A stretch of 35,090 bases of DNA. It comes from Bacteroidales bacterium (GTDB lineage: Bacteria > Bacteroidota > Bacteroidia > Bacteroidales > UBA12077). Made by a program: the position numbers and the translations under genes. The notes under the pieces were generated by a model that was not told the origin of the DNA, did not search any database, and saw only the letters and a list, made by a program, of their open reading frames with translations. Below are positions 7,194 to 14,679 of the stretch, piece after piece; the first letter of the stretch is position 1; each line of letters starts with the position of its first letter. The DNA is taken from the NCBI GenBank assembly GCA_013138975.1, contig WTBR01000201.1:1-35090 (forward strand). The letters are read 5' to 3'.

Positions 7194-8654
7194 ATGAAAA
7201 AATTTAATCTTATTGTTGTAATTTTAATAGTAATAGTCATTTCGTGTAAGAATGAAAAAAATATTAATGTTACATCTGACTTAAATGCTATAGAAAATGG
7301 TCTTTTACCATCAATTCTGGTAAAAGGTGACTCCATAAAACATATCAATTTATTAGATAGAATGGAACATTATAAAGTTCCTGGAGTGAGTATTGCAATT
7401 GTTGAAAACGGAAAAATAAAATGGGCCAAAGGATATGGAACAGCAAACACTAACAATGGTAGTAAAGTTGATACCAAAACTATTTTTCAAGCAGGTTCAA
7501 TAAGTAAACCTTTGGCAGCACTTTCTGCATTAAAATTAGTTGAAAACGGTAGTATTGATATCAATGAAGATGTAAATATCTATTTAAAGGAATGGAAAAT
7601 TCCTGAAAGTAATTTTACCCAAGTGGAAAAGGTAACTCTTAGAAGACTATTGACACATACAGCAGGAATGACCGTTCATGGCTTTCCAGGTTATCAACAA
7701 ACTGACACATTTCCATCAATAAGTGAGGTTTTGAATGGCAATGGTAACACACCCAAAATCTTTGTAGATACTATTCCTGGTAGTATTTGGAGGTATTCTG
7801 GTGGCGGTTATACGGTGATGGAAAAAATGGTTGAAGACGTTAGTGGACTGCCATTGGACGAGTATATGTCAAAAAATATTTTGCAAGTAATTGGTATGAA
7901 AAATAGTACTTACCAACAACCTCTAGGATTTGAATATCATTCTAATGCCAGTGCAGCTTATGACAGCGATGGGAAGATAATTGATGGTTTATGGCATAAC
8001 TACCCAGAACAAGCGGCTGCTGGATTGTGGACTACCCCAACAGACTTGGCAAAATATTGTATTGAAATTCAACAAATCTTAGCTGGTAAAGAAAACGGTA
8101 TTCTTTCAAAAGAAACAATTGGAGAGATGTTGACCAAACACAAAAATAATTGGGGTCTTGGCCCTTCATTACAATGGGAACAAGATTCATTAATATTCAG
8201 GCATAGAGGTAAAAACGCTGGATTCACAAATAATTTGATCTCTTTTGCAAATCGTGGAAATGCTGTTATTGTAATGACTAATGCAGACAACGGAGGAAAA
8301 CTAATTGGAGAAATATTAAGAGCTGTTTCAAGCTATTATAATTGGGGAATAAGTAATCCAAAAGTTGTTGAAGTAATAGAAGTTGAGAACGAAAAACTCA
8401 ACAATCTTGTTGGAAAATATTTGCTTGACTTTCAGGTGCCAGATATAGGTGATTATATTATTGATATAGAAATGAAAGATAATAAGCTTTTTGTAACTGA
8501 TTCTAACAATGGAGATACCAATGTTTTGAATGCCTTAGAAGAATTGAAATTTATTGATTTAGAAAATGGTGATGAAGTGCTATTCCAAATTGGAGGAGAT
8601 AATCTAGGAATATTATGGAATAACAGATTCCAATTTTATAAAATCAAAAAATAA
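7194..8654 (+). CDS. Exported serine hydrolase, beta-lactamase/DD-peptidase fold lipoprotein
   Basis: 486 residues. An N-terminal lipobox ending at Cys18 (VISC) predicts a lipoprotein. The class C beta-lactamase-type catalytic set is present: SISK (Ser102, Lys105), YSG at 201-203, and HRGKNAG replacing the KTG box. The C-terminal 80 residues form a beta-rich DUF3471-like extension. Family members hydrolyse peptidoglycan D-Ala peptides, esters or small peptides; true beta-lactamase activity is not implied. It is the last gene before array repeat C and is flanked by short inverted repeats of its own, so it may have entered separately from the neighbouring restriction system. Confidence 0.88.
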   Translation: MKKFNLIVVILIVIVISCKNEKNINVTSDLNAIENGLLPSILVKGDSIKHINLLDRMEHYKVPGVSIAIVENGKIKWAKGYGTANTNNGSKVDTKTIFQAGSISKPLAALSALKLVENGSIDINEDVNIYLKEWKIPESNFTQVEKVTLRRLLTHTAGMTVHGFPGYQQTDTFPSISEVLNGNGNTPKIFVDTIPGSIWRYSGGGYTVMEKMVEDVSGLPLDEYMSKNILQVIGMKNSTYQQPLGFEYHSNASAAYDSDGKIIDGLWHNYPEQAAAGLWTTPTDLAKYCIEIQQILAGKENGILSKETIGEMLTKHKNNWGLGPSLQWEQDSLIFRHRGKNAGFTNNLISFANRGNAVIVMTNADNGGKLIGEILRAVSSYYNWGISNPKVVEVIEVENEKLNNLVGKYLLDFQVPDIGDYIIDIEMKDNKLFVTDSNNGDTNVLNALEELKFIDLENGDEVLFQIGGDNLGILWNNRFQFYKIKK

Positions 8655-8655
8655 C

Positions 8656-8664
8656 TACCTACAA
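8656..8664 (+). repeat. Right flanking inverted repeat (TACCTACAA)
   Basis: Reverse complement of 7168-7176, one base after the serine hydrolase stop codon. The following DNA to 8826 has no gene. Confidence 0.5.
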
Positions 8665-8826
8665 GAAAGAATCATAAAACTTAAGGGTTTCAGACGTTTA
8701 TCGTTAGTTTTTTGCAAGGAATAAGCTCCGCCAAATTTGTGATTTGATGGGTAAAAAAAAGCTAAAATTGTGTCTAATCGCATATTTGGCTCAAAGCAAA
8801 CTTTATAAGTAAGTGTTTCAATATCC

Positions 8827-8996
8827 CCAATGAGCGACATATAAACCAGATCGAAGACGCTAAGTGGCAATTATATTGCCGCTTTCTTTTTTTATTGAAT
8901 TTGTAATTCAGCAAAATATGGCAGTATTTTATAAAAATTGATAATTTTACAATGCAAACGAGTAAAGCGGAATTGCAAATTCCGCTTAGCAAGGGG
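8827..8996 (+). repeat. Array repeat, copy C (close to consensus)
   Basis: About 170 nt. Left hairpin AAGTGGCAAT/ATTGCCGCTT followed by TCTTTTTTT (terminator). A central hairpin-like word is followed by right hairpin AAGCGGAATT/AATTCCGCTT, perfect over 10 bp. The outer stem is CTAAGTGG/CCGCTTAG. Confidence 0.9.
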
Positions 8997-9226
8997 TTTT
9001 TAGCTATGCCCAGTATACAATAATTTTATAATTCATAAGGGTTTCAGTGGTTTTCGAGCCTTTTCACTCGCTTCAAATTTGGTGCATTTTGATAGATTTG
9101 AACTCCTCAATCCCTTACGCATCTTAGGGTAAGGCAAGAAAGACACCCGGCACAGAAGAAGTTCCCGACAATTAATTGATTGAAAATTGTACATTTATAG
9201 AAAAAATGCAGATTTGAATTCAAAAT
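8997..9226. other. Leader region of RhuM copy 1, no gene seen
   Basis: Only a weak inverted repeat, CCTTAC (9113-9118)/GTAAGG (9129-9134). No clear promoter box. Confidence 0.3.
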
Positions 9227-10252
9227 ATGAAGAAACTATCAATAAAAGACGAGCTAACTGATTTTTTGCTTTATTCTGCACCAGAAGGTAACGTAAAGGT
9301 TGAAGTTATTTTAAATGATGAAACGGTTTGGCTTTCTCAAAAATCTATAGCTCAGTTATTTGGAGTTAAAGTCCCTGCAATTAGTAAGCATCTTAAAAAT
9401 ATCTTCGAATCAGGAGAATTAGAAAAAGATTCAACTATTTCCATTTTGGAAACAGTTCAACTGGAAGGAAATAGAGAGGTAAAACGTTATACAGAATATT
9501 TTAACCTTGATGCAATTATTTCTGTTGGATACCGAGTAAATTCAAGACAAGCAACAAAATTTAGAATATGGGCAACACAAACTCTTAAAGAATACATAGT
9601 TAAAGGGTTTGTAATGGATGACGAGCGATTAAAAAATGGAAGATATTTTGGTAAAGACTATTTCCAAGAATTATTAGAACGAGTTCGCTCAATTCGCTCA
9701 AGTGAAAGGCGAATATATCAACAGATTACAGACATTTTTGCAGAATGTAGCATTGATTATGCCCCAATTTCTGATACGACCAAAACTTTTTATGCTACCG
9801 TACAAAATAAGTTTCATTTTGCTATTCATGGTCATACAGCAGCAGAGATAATTCATGATAAATCTGATGTAGATAAGGAATTTATGGGGTTGGAAACTTG
9901 GAAAAATTCACCAAGTGGTAGGATTCTTAAATCTGATACTAACATAGCAAAGAACTACTTGACTGAAACAGAGATAAAAAGTTTAGAAAGAACGATTAGT
10001 AGTTATTTTGATTACATTGAGCGGATAATTGAAAATAGAAATACTTTTACTATGGAGCAATTTGCCGAAAGTGTGAATAAATTTTTGGACTTCAACGAAT
10101 ATAAGGTTCTTGAAGGAAATGGCAAGATTTCAACAAAGCAAGCAGAACAAAAAGCTTTTGGAGAGTATGATAAATTCAACAAAACGCAGAAAATTGAATC
10201 GGACTTTGATAAAGCTGTAAAGATGTTGGTAAAGAAAAATAAGAAAAAGTGA
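9227..10252 (+). CDS. Virulence RhuM family protein, copy 1
   Basis: 341 residues. The N-terminal winged/HTH-like part reads NDETVWLSQKSIAQLFGV and SKHLKNIFESGEL. It is followed by the family core YFNLDAIISVGYRVNS (about 92-107), RIWATQTLKEYIVKGF and DDERLKNG. The C-terminal half (FYATVQNKFHFAIHG, TAAEII, FMGLETWK, SDTNIAKNYL) is diagnostic of RhuM. The molecular function is unknown; members occur on pathogenicity and defence islands and often beside toxins or abortive-infection genes. It is followed 32 nt later by repeat D. It shares its layout with the second RhuM at 14676 but is clearly divergent, so the two are not a recent duplication. Confidence 0.9.
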   Translation: MKKLSIKDELTDFLLYSAPEGNVKVEVILNDETVWLSQKSIAQLFGVKVPAISKHLKNIFESGELEKDSTISILETVQLEGNREVKRYTEYFNLDAIISVGYRVNSRQATKFRIWATQTLKEYIVKGFVMDDERLKNGRYFGKDYFQELLERVRSIRSSERRIYQQITDIFAECSIDYAPISDTTKTFYATVQNKFHFAIHGHTAAEIIHDKSDVDKEFMGLETWKNSPSGRILKSDTNIAKNYLTETEIKSLERTISSYFDYIERIIENRNTFTMEQFAESVNKFLDFNEYKVLEGNGKISTKQAEQKAFGEYDKFNKTQKIESDFDKAVKMLVKKNKKK

Positions 10253-10284
10253 TGATGCCCTACCCCTAATCGAATTCTAAGAGC

Positions 10285-10447
10285 TCCGATAGGCGATATA
10301 TAAACCAGATCGAAGAAGTGGCAATTATATTGCCGCTTTCTTTTTTTATTGAATTTGTAATTCTGTAAATTACGGCAGTATTTTAAATATTTGATAATTT
10401 AACAATGTAAAAGGCTAATTGGAATTACAAATTCCGCTTAGCAAGGG
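10285..10447 (+). repeat. Array repeat, copy D (degenerate outer arms)
   Basis: The left arm has lost CTAAG (reads GAAGAAGTGGCAATTATATTG then CCGCTTTC), and the right arm has lost AAAGC (reads GGCTAATTGGAATT). The terminator hairpin partly survives. The 10448-10480 extension, GGGGTAAAATCTCGCTTGT, resembles the sequence after copy I. Confidence 0.85.
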
Positions 10448-10590
10448 AGGCTTGGGGTAAAATCTCGCTTGTGTACTTGAATACAGAACTTTAGCGATCA
10501 TTTGGAAAAAATTTTTGTCTCAAAAATAAATATGACAATGGACAAATCATTAATTATTTTTAAATTAGATGAAACTAAAATAACTACTTT

Positions 10591-12006
10591 ATGCACATAA
10601 TTGACATTTCAATATTTGTATTATACATGCTTTCAATGCTTGGTGTTGGCATCTATTTTCTAAAACGTAATAAATCACAAGAGGACTATTATGTGGGAGG
10701 TCGAAAAATGACTTCGGTACATATCGGATTATCGGTTGTTGCAACCGATGTGGGTGGTGGATTTTCAATTGGATTAGGTGGACTAGGCTTTTTAATTGGA
10801 TTGTCGGGCAGTTGGATGCTTTTTACCGGCTTAGTTGGTGCATGGATTAGTGCCATTTTTCTTATTCCGAGAATATACCCTTTGGCTAAAAAACACAACT
10901 TCTTAAGTTTTCCTGAAGTACTAAATCATTATTACAACGCAAAAGTAGCGTTTATAGCAGGTATTATTTCCTTGATTGGTTATATTGGATTTACCAGTTC
11001 TCAAGTATTAGCCGGTGCAAAATTAGCAGCTGCAACATTTCCTTCAATAACTATTATAGATGCAGTTTTATTGATGGGAGTCATTGTAATTGGATACACT
11101 GTGCTTGGTGGACTTAAAGCTGTTATTTATACCGATACTGTTCAGTGGATAATACTTATGGCTGGCCTAATATTAATTGGTATTCCATTAGGTTTCATCA
11201 AAGTTGGAGGTTGGGAAGCTATACGAACTTATTTGCCCAGCAACTTTCTAAGTCTTACCAATATTAGTATTGTTCAGTTTATTAACTGGCTAATTACGAT
11301 TGTTCCTATTTGGTTTGTAGGTATGACCTTGTATCAAAGAATTTATGCCTCAAAAGATGAAAAAACCGCAAAAAAAGCTTGGTTTCTGGCTGGTTTGTTT
11401 GAATGGCCGATAATGGCTTTTATGGGAATTACTTTGGGATTGTTAGGCAGAGTGGCTTTTGAACAAGGAATGTTTACTGAATTTGGATATGCACCCGGCA
11501 GCCCTATTGATGAAGAAATTGGCTTGCCTTTACTCTTAACGCATATTTTCCCTATTGGATTGATGGGACTTCTTATGTCATCTTATTTTTCGGCAATTAT
11601 GTCAACGGCTGATAGTTGTTTGATGGCAGCATCGGGTAATTTTACGACTGATATTTTAAAGATCTCAGGTAAAAACCCCAAGGCTATTAAATATTCGCAA
11701 TTAGCAACATTGCTTATTGGAATACTTGCAATTATTCTGGCTACAATGATGGAAAATGTGCTTGAATTGATGCTGTATTCTTATGCTTTTATGGTTTCAG
11801 GATTATTTGTACCGATTTTGGGTACTATGTTTTTGAAAAATCCTTCTTCGAAAGCAGCACTATATTCAATGCTATTTGGCGGAGGAACTACCTTGTTTCT
11901 TATATTAACCGAAATACAATTGCCTTTTGGTTTAGATGCAAATTTCTTTGGCATAACATTTTCGGCAATCACTTTTATATTTATTCAATCGCTTAAAAAC
12001 AAGTAG
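10591..12006 (+). CDS. Sodium:solute symporter (SSS family)
   Basis: 471 residues, about 12-13 membrane segments, starting directly with the first (HIIDISIFVLYMLSMLGVGI). The family pattern is visible: DYYVGGRKM at 32-40, glycine-rich ATDVGGGFSIGLGGLGF, LGGLKAVIYTDTVQW, and the conserved SSYFSAIMSTADSCLMAASG region near 335-355. It should import an organic solute driven by Na+; substrate (amino acid, sugar, pantothenate and others) cannot be told. It is an unusual metabolic cargo among defence-like cassettes. Repeat E follows 88 nt later. Confidence 0.92.
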   Translation: MHIIDISIFVLYMLSMLGVGIYFLKRNKSQEDYYVGGRKMTSVHIGLSVVATDVGGGFSIGLGGLGFLIGLSGSWMLFTGLVGAWISAIFLIPRIYPLAKKHNFLSFPEVLNHYYNAKVAFIAGIISLIGYIGFTSSQVLAGAKLAAATFPSITIIDAVLLMGVIVIGYTVLGGLKAVIYTDTVQWIILMAGLILIGIPLGFIKVGGWEAIRTYLPSNFLSLTNISIVQFINWLITIVPIWFVGMTLYQRIYASKDEKTAKKAWFLAGLFEWPIMAFMGITLGLLGRVAFEQGMFTEFGYAPGSPIDEEIGLPLLLTHIFPIGLMGLLMSSYFSAIMSTADSCLMAASGNFTTDILKISGKNPKAIKYSQLATLLIGILAIILATMMENVLELMLYSYAFMVSGLFVPILGTMFLKNPSSKAALYSMLFGGGTTLFLILTEIQLPFGLDANFFGITFSAITFIFIQSLKNK

Positions 12007-12094
12007 ATGTATTGATTCTCTTAATTAAAAAAAATATTAATCTGAAAATAATAAGCTTAAGTCGGGGAAAATATAAATACACTGACGTTTCCCC

Positions 12095-12424
12095 CCCGAA
12101 GAGCGACATATAAAATAGATCGAAGAAGCTAAGCGGCTGTCCCAAAAGTCATTATCTGTTATTCCCAACTTGATTGGGGATCTCATAATTCATTGTGTAC
12201 AATTCAATTAGAGATTAACTCCGTTGAGCTCGCAAAAGCTCGGTTCCCTTTTTCAAGGGAACTATTTTCATGAACGAAGTGAGTAATGACACTAAAGCGA
12301 CTTTTGGGACAGTCGCTTTTTTTACTGAATCTGTAATTCAGCAAGATCCCGCAGTATTTTAATAAATTGATAAATTAACAATGCAAAAGGGTAAATCGGA
12401 ATTGCAAATTCTGCTTAGTGAGGG
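12095..12424 (+). repeat. Array repeat, copy E, split by a MITE-like insertion
   Basis: The left part (CGAAGAGCGACATATAAA through GCTAAGCGG) and the right part (TTTTTACTGAATCTGTAATTC through CTGCTTAGTGAGG) are homologous to the other copies. The left-arm hairpin is replaced by an inserted palindromic element at 12135-12312. The right arm directly abuts a recombinase relic. Confidence 0.88.
12135..12312. mobile_element. MITE-like element with GGCTGTCCCAAAAGTC ends
   Basis: Terminal inverted repeats CTGTCCCAAAAGTC (12137-12150) and GACTTTTGGGACAG (12299-12312). The ends resemble those of IS1182-type elements in Bacteroidota (from memory). The interior has no gene but contains the hairpin GTTCCCTT/AAGGGAAC (12243-12262). 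It is inserted exactly in the terminator hairpin of repeat copy E. Confidence 0.7.
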
Positions 12425-12428
12425 ATAT

Positions 12429-12533
12429 AGTAGTATAAAAACAACAGAAATTTATACACATGTAGTATCAAAATCATTAGATGAAATAAAAACCTCATTG
12501 GATTTATTATATTTGAATAAGAAAATTGAATGA
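12429..12533 (+). pseudogene. C-terminal relic of a second tyrosine recombinase
   Basis: Reads SSIKTTEIYTHVVSKSLDEI KTSLDLL and ends at TGA 12531-12533. SSxKTTEIYTHV with the nucleophile Tyr is the standard C-terminus of integrase/Xer recombinases. It begins just after the repeat end, so all other catalytic residues are lost. By chance or otherwise it is in frame with an ATG inside the repeat (12381), giving a possible 50-residue chimera. It differs in sequence and break point from the relic at 3586, so it is an independent event. Confidence 0.75.
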
Positions 12534-12565
12534 GATAGTTGATATATGTGCCACTATGGGGCATA

Positions 12566-12573
12566 TAATTTTG
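12566..12573 (+). promoter_or_regulatory. Putative -7 box (TAATTTTG)
   Basis: Matches TAnnTTTG, 16 nt before the ATG at 12590. The best upstream TTG is at a longer than usual spacing. Confidence 0.35.
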
Positions 12574-12589
12574 TTATGATTAATTTTAA

Positions 12590-13405
12590 ATGAACAGCAT
12601 AATTATGGAGGAGATTAAATTCAATGAGTACATTGAGAATGAGTTAAAGCCAAATTTAGAGGAGCTTAGTAATTTAAGAAAGGAAATTAGAAGAGCAGGA
12701 ATTATAAATAAATTCAAGTTCTCTATATTATTAATATTAGGTTTATTTTTTACATATTGGGAAATACAATCTGAAGCGGAAACTCAACTTCAGGGAGAGA
12801 ATATTTTTTTGGTGGTGGGATTTATATGTATTTTATTGTTCGCTTATGCAAAGCCTCATTCCTTTGTTGCAAACAAAAAAATTAATGGGTTCAAATCAAA
12901 ATTCAAATTTAAGATTATTGGGAATACCATAAGATTTATAGATCCCAACTTAAAATATAAACCAATTTTTAAAACTGGTAAGCAACAAATTAATAAAAGT
13001 GAATTATTCAATCCATTTACCGAGTATAGAGAAGATGATGGTATTATTGGCGAGCTAGGTGGCTATAAGATACAGATATCGGAGATACATGTGATGAATG
13101 GACTTAAAAGAACATTTGACGGCCTTTTTATTAAAATAAAGTTTAATAATGAAATAAATAAAGACCGATTATTAGAAATTATTAATGGTCTTCGAAACAC
13201 GATTAATTTACCAATAATTACATCATTACAGAATGATTGCGTGTATCTTAGCGTAGAACATAAAAGTGCGTTGTTTGAGATTTCCTTGATTGAATCAAAT
13301 GATGAGCAAATCATAAAAGATATTGGATTATTACATTCTATTTTGGTTGGTATTAGAGAAATAATTAAGTGCCAATCTGAAAAATTCACGAAGAGCGCCA
13401 TATAA
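12590..13405 (+). CDS. Two-TM membrane protein, possibly DUF3137-like
   Basis: 271 residues; ATG at 12590 or at codon 6. Two membrane segments (about 44-62 and 74-90) follow a short cytoplasmic helix. The remainder is soluble. The stretch GELGGYKIQISEIHV ... TFDGLFIKIKFN recalls the DUF3137 family, but I am not certain. The last five codons and the stop (AAGAGCGCCATATAA) are formed by repeat copy F, so the natural C-terminus may have been altered when the gene joined the repeat. It has no adjacent partner gene; a role as a membrane effector in a defence cassette is only a guess. Confidence 0.7.
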   Translation: MNSIIMEEIKFNEYIENELKPNLEELSNLRKEIRRAGIINKFKFSILLILGLFFTYWEIQSEAETQLQGENIFLVVGFICILLFAYAKPHSFVANKKINGFKSKFKFKIIGNTIRFIDPNLKYKPIFKTGKQQINKSELFNPFTEYREDDGIIGELGGYKIQISEIHVMNGLKRTFDGLFIKIKFNNEINKDRLLEIINGLRNTINLPIITSLQNDCVYLSVEHKSALFEISLIESNDEQIIKDIGLLHSILVGIREIIKCQSEKFTKSAI

Positions 13406-13446
13406 AATAGATCGAAGAAGCTAAGCGTCAATATAATTGCCGCTTT
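13389..13446 (+). repeat. Array repeat, copy F: left half-site only
   Basis: Contains CGAAGAGCGCCATATAAAA, ATCGAAGAAGCTAAGCG and the left hairpin (TCAATATAATTGCCGCTTT). It then stops and passes straight into the MNT-HEPN copy 2 leader. The T tract, central part and right arm are missing. It overlaps the 3' end of the preceding gene. Confidence 0.85.
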
Positions 13447-13523
13447 ACAAAGAATAATTTTTCATATTTCTAATTCATTAGCCCCAAAAAATCGAAAAAT
13501 TCTAATCTCTGAAAAATTTTAAT

Positions 13524-13531
13524 TAAGTTTG
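13524..13531 (+). promoter_or_regulatory. Putative -7 box (TAAGTTTG) of MNT-HEPN cassette 2
   Basis: Same box, spacing and surrounding sequence as 205-212. Confidence 0.4.
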
Positions 13532-13547
13532 AGAAAACAAAACTAAA

Positions 13548-14420
13548 GTGATTGATTTAACAAAAATATTATCTCATCTGCCTGATACTAAAATTGGGGA
13601 GCTTGAAACTATAACTCAACGTATTGTTGATACCGAAAAAGCAGAGATTGTTGTTTTATTTGGTTCGTATGCACGTGGCAATTACAAAGAAAAAAGAGGA
13701 AAAATCCAAGGCAAGAAAAGTGATTATGACATATTGCTTGTTGTTTCGGAATATGAAACAAAAAAAGAATTAAGCTCGGAATTAAGAGCCGTATTTAAAG
13801 ATATTTCGGTTCATGTACAATTAATTGTTGAGGATATAAATTATGTAAACAGTAGTTTGGAAGAAAAACAATTCTTTTTTACCGACATTAAACGAGAAGG
13901 AAAAGTTTTATTTAAAACAGGGAATTTTGAATTATCTGAATCCAAAGAATTAACACCAACACGGAGAAGAGAGATTGCAGAAGAAGATTTTAAAAATTGG
14001 TATAAAGAAGCTAATGAATCATGGAATGAATCAATTAATGCAATTGATAGAAAAAGTAATAAACGTGCATCCTTTCATCTCCAACAAGTAGCTGAAATGT
14101 GCTACACCACTATAGAAATGGTGTTTACGCATTACAATCCTTATGAACACAACCTGGAAATATTACGCGAACGAGTATTGCAGTTTGATAGCCGCTTGAA
14201 AGAGGTTTTACCCTACGAAACAAAAGAGCAAAAAGAACAATTTGATTACTTAAATTTTGCCTACATCGGCGGAAGGTACAGAAGCGAAAAAGATTTTCCT
14301 GTTACAAAAAAACAACTGGATTATTGGAGAGCAGAAGTGAAACAACTTCTTGATTTGACAAAAACAATATGCAAGGAGCGAATTGATTGTTTGAAAGGGG
14401 TCGAAAAAGGAAAAAGCTGA
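13548..14420 (+). CDS. Nucleotidyltransferase (MNT) and HEPN domain protein, copy 2
   Basis: 290 residues, GTG start, same domain layout as the protein at 229 (GSYARG 39-44; SDYD 58-61; HEPN-like C-terminal half). Residues 1-149 and 174-290 are close to identical to copy 1. The 24 residues between (WYKEANESWNESINAIDRKS region) share almost nothing with it, yet length is preserved. The leader from about 13440 and the trailer into repeat G are also homologous to copy 1, so a whole cassette was duplicated. The variable block lies at the start of the HEPN half, a likely site for partner or substrate specificity (inference). Confidence 0.85.
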   Translation: MIDLTKILSHLPDTKIGELETITQRIVDTEKAEIVVLFGSYARGNYKEKRGKIQGKKSDYDILLVVSEYETKKELSSELRAVFKDISVHVQLIVEDINYVNSSLEEKQFFFTDIKREGKVLFKTGNFELSESKELTPTRRREIAEEDFKNWYKEANESWNESINAIDRKSNKRASFHLQQVAEMCYTTIEMVFTHYNPYEHNLEILRERVLQFDSRLKEVLPYETKEQKEQFDYLNFAYIGGRYRSEKDFPVTKKQLDYWRAEVKQLLDLTKTICKERIDCLKGVEKGKS

Positions 14421-14447
14421 TAACAATACATATAGTTCTGTCGAATC

Positions 14448-14617
14448 CTCGATGAGCGGCATATAAAATTGATCGAAGAGGCTAAGCGGCAATTGTAATG
14501 CCGCTTTCTTTTTTTTACTGAATTTGTAATTTTGTAAAATATAGTAGTATTTTAAAAAATTGATAATGTAACAATGGAAAAGGGTAAAGCGGAATTGTAA
14601 ATTCTGCTTAGCAAGGG
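14448..14617 (+). repeat. Array repeat, copy G
   Basis: Full length. Left hairpin AAGCGGCAAT/AATGCCGCTT (one mismatch) then TCTTTTTTTT. Right arm AAAGCGG ... CTGCTTAGC. Ends CTTAGCAAGGG. Confidence 0.9.
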
Positions 14618-14619
14618 AG

Positions 14620-14679
14620 ATGACAAAAAAAGACAACTTGTTTGCCAAACAGAAAAAAATAAGAAAACGTAAAAAATGA
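14620..14679 (+). CDS. Short lysine-rich ORF (19 residues) overlapping RhuM copy 2
   Basis: MTKKDNLFAKQKKIRKRKK: the ATG begins three bases after repeat G and the TGA overlaps the RhuM start in ATGA. Either a coupling leader peptide or the tail of a lost gene. No homology recognised. Confidence 0.3.
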   Translation: MTKKDNLFAKQKKIRKRKK

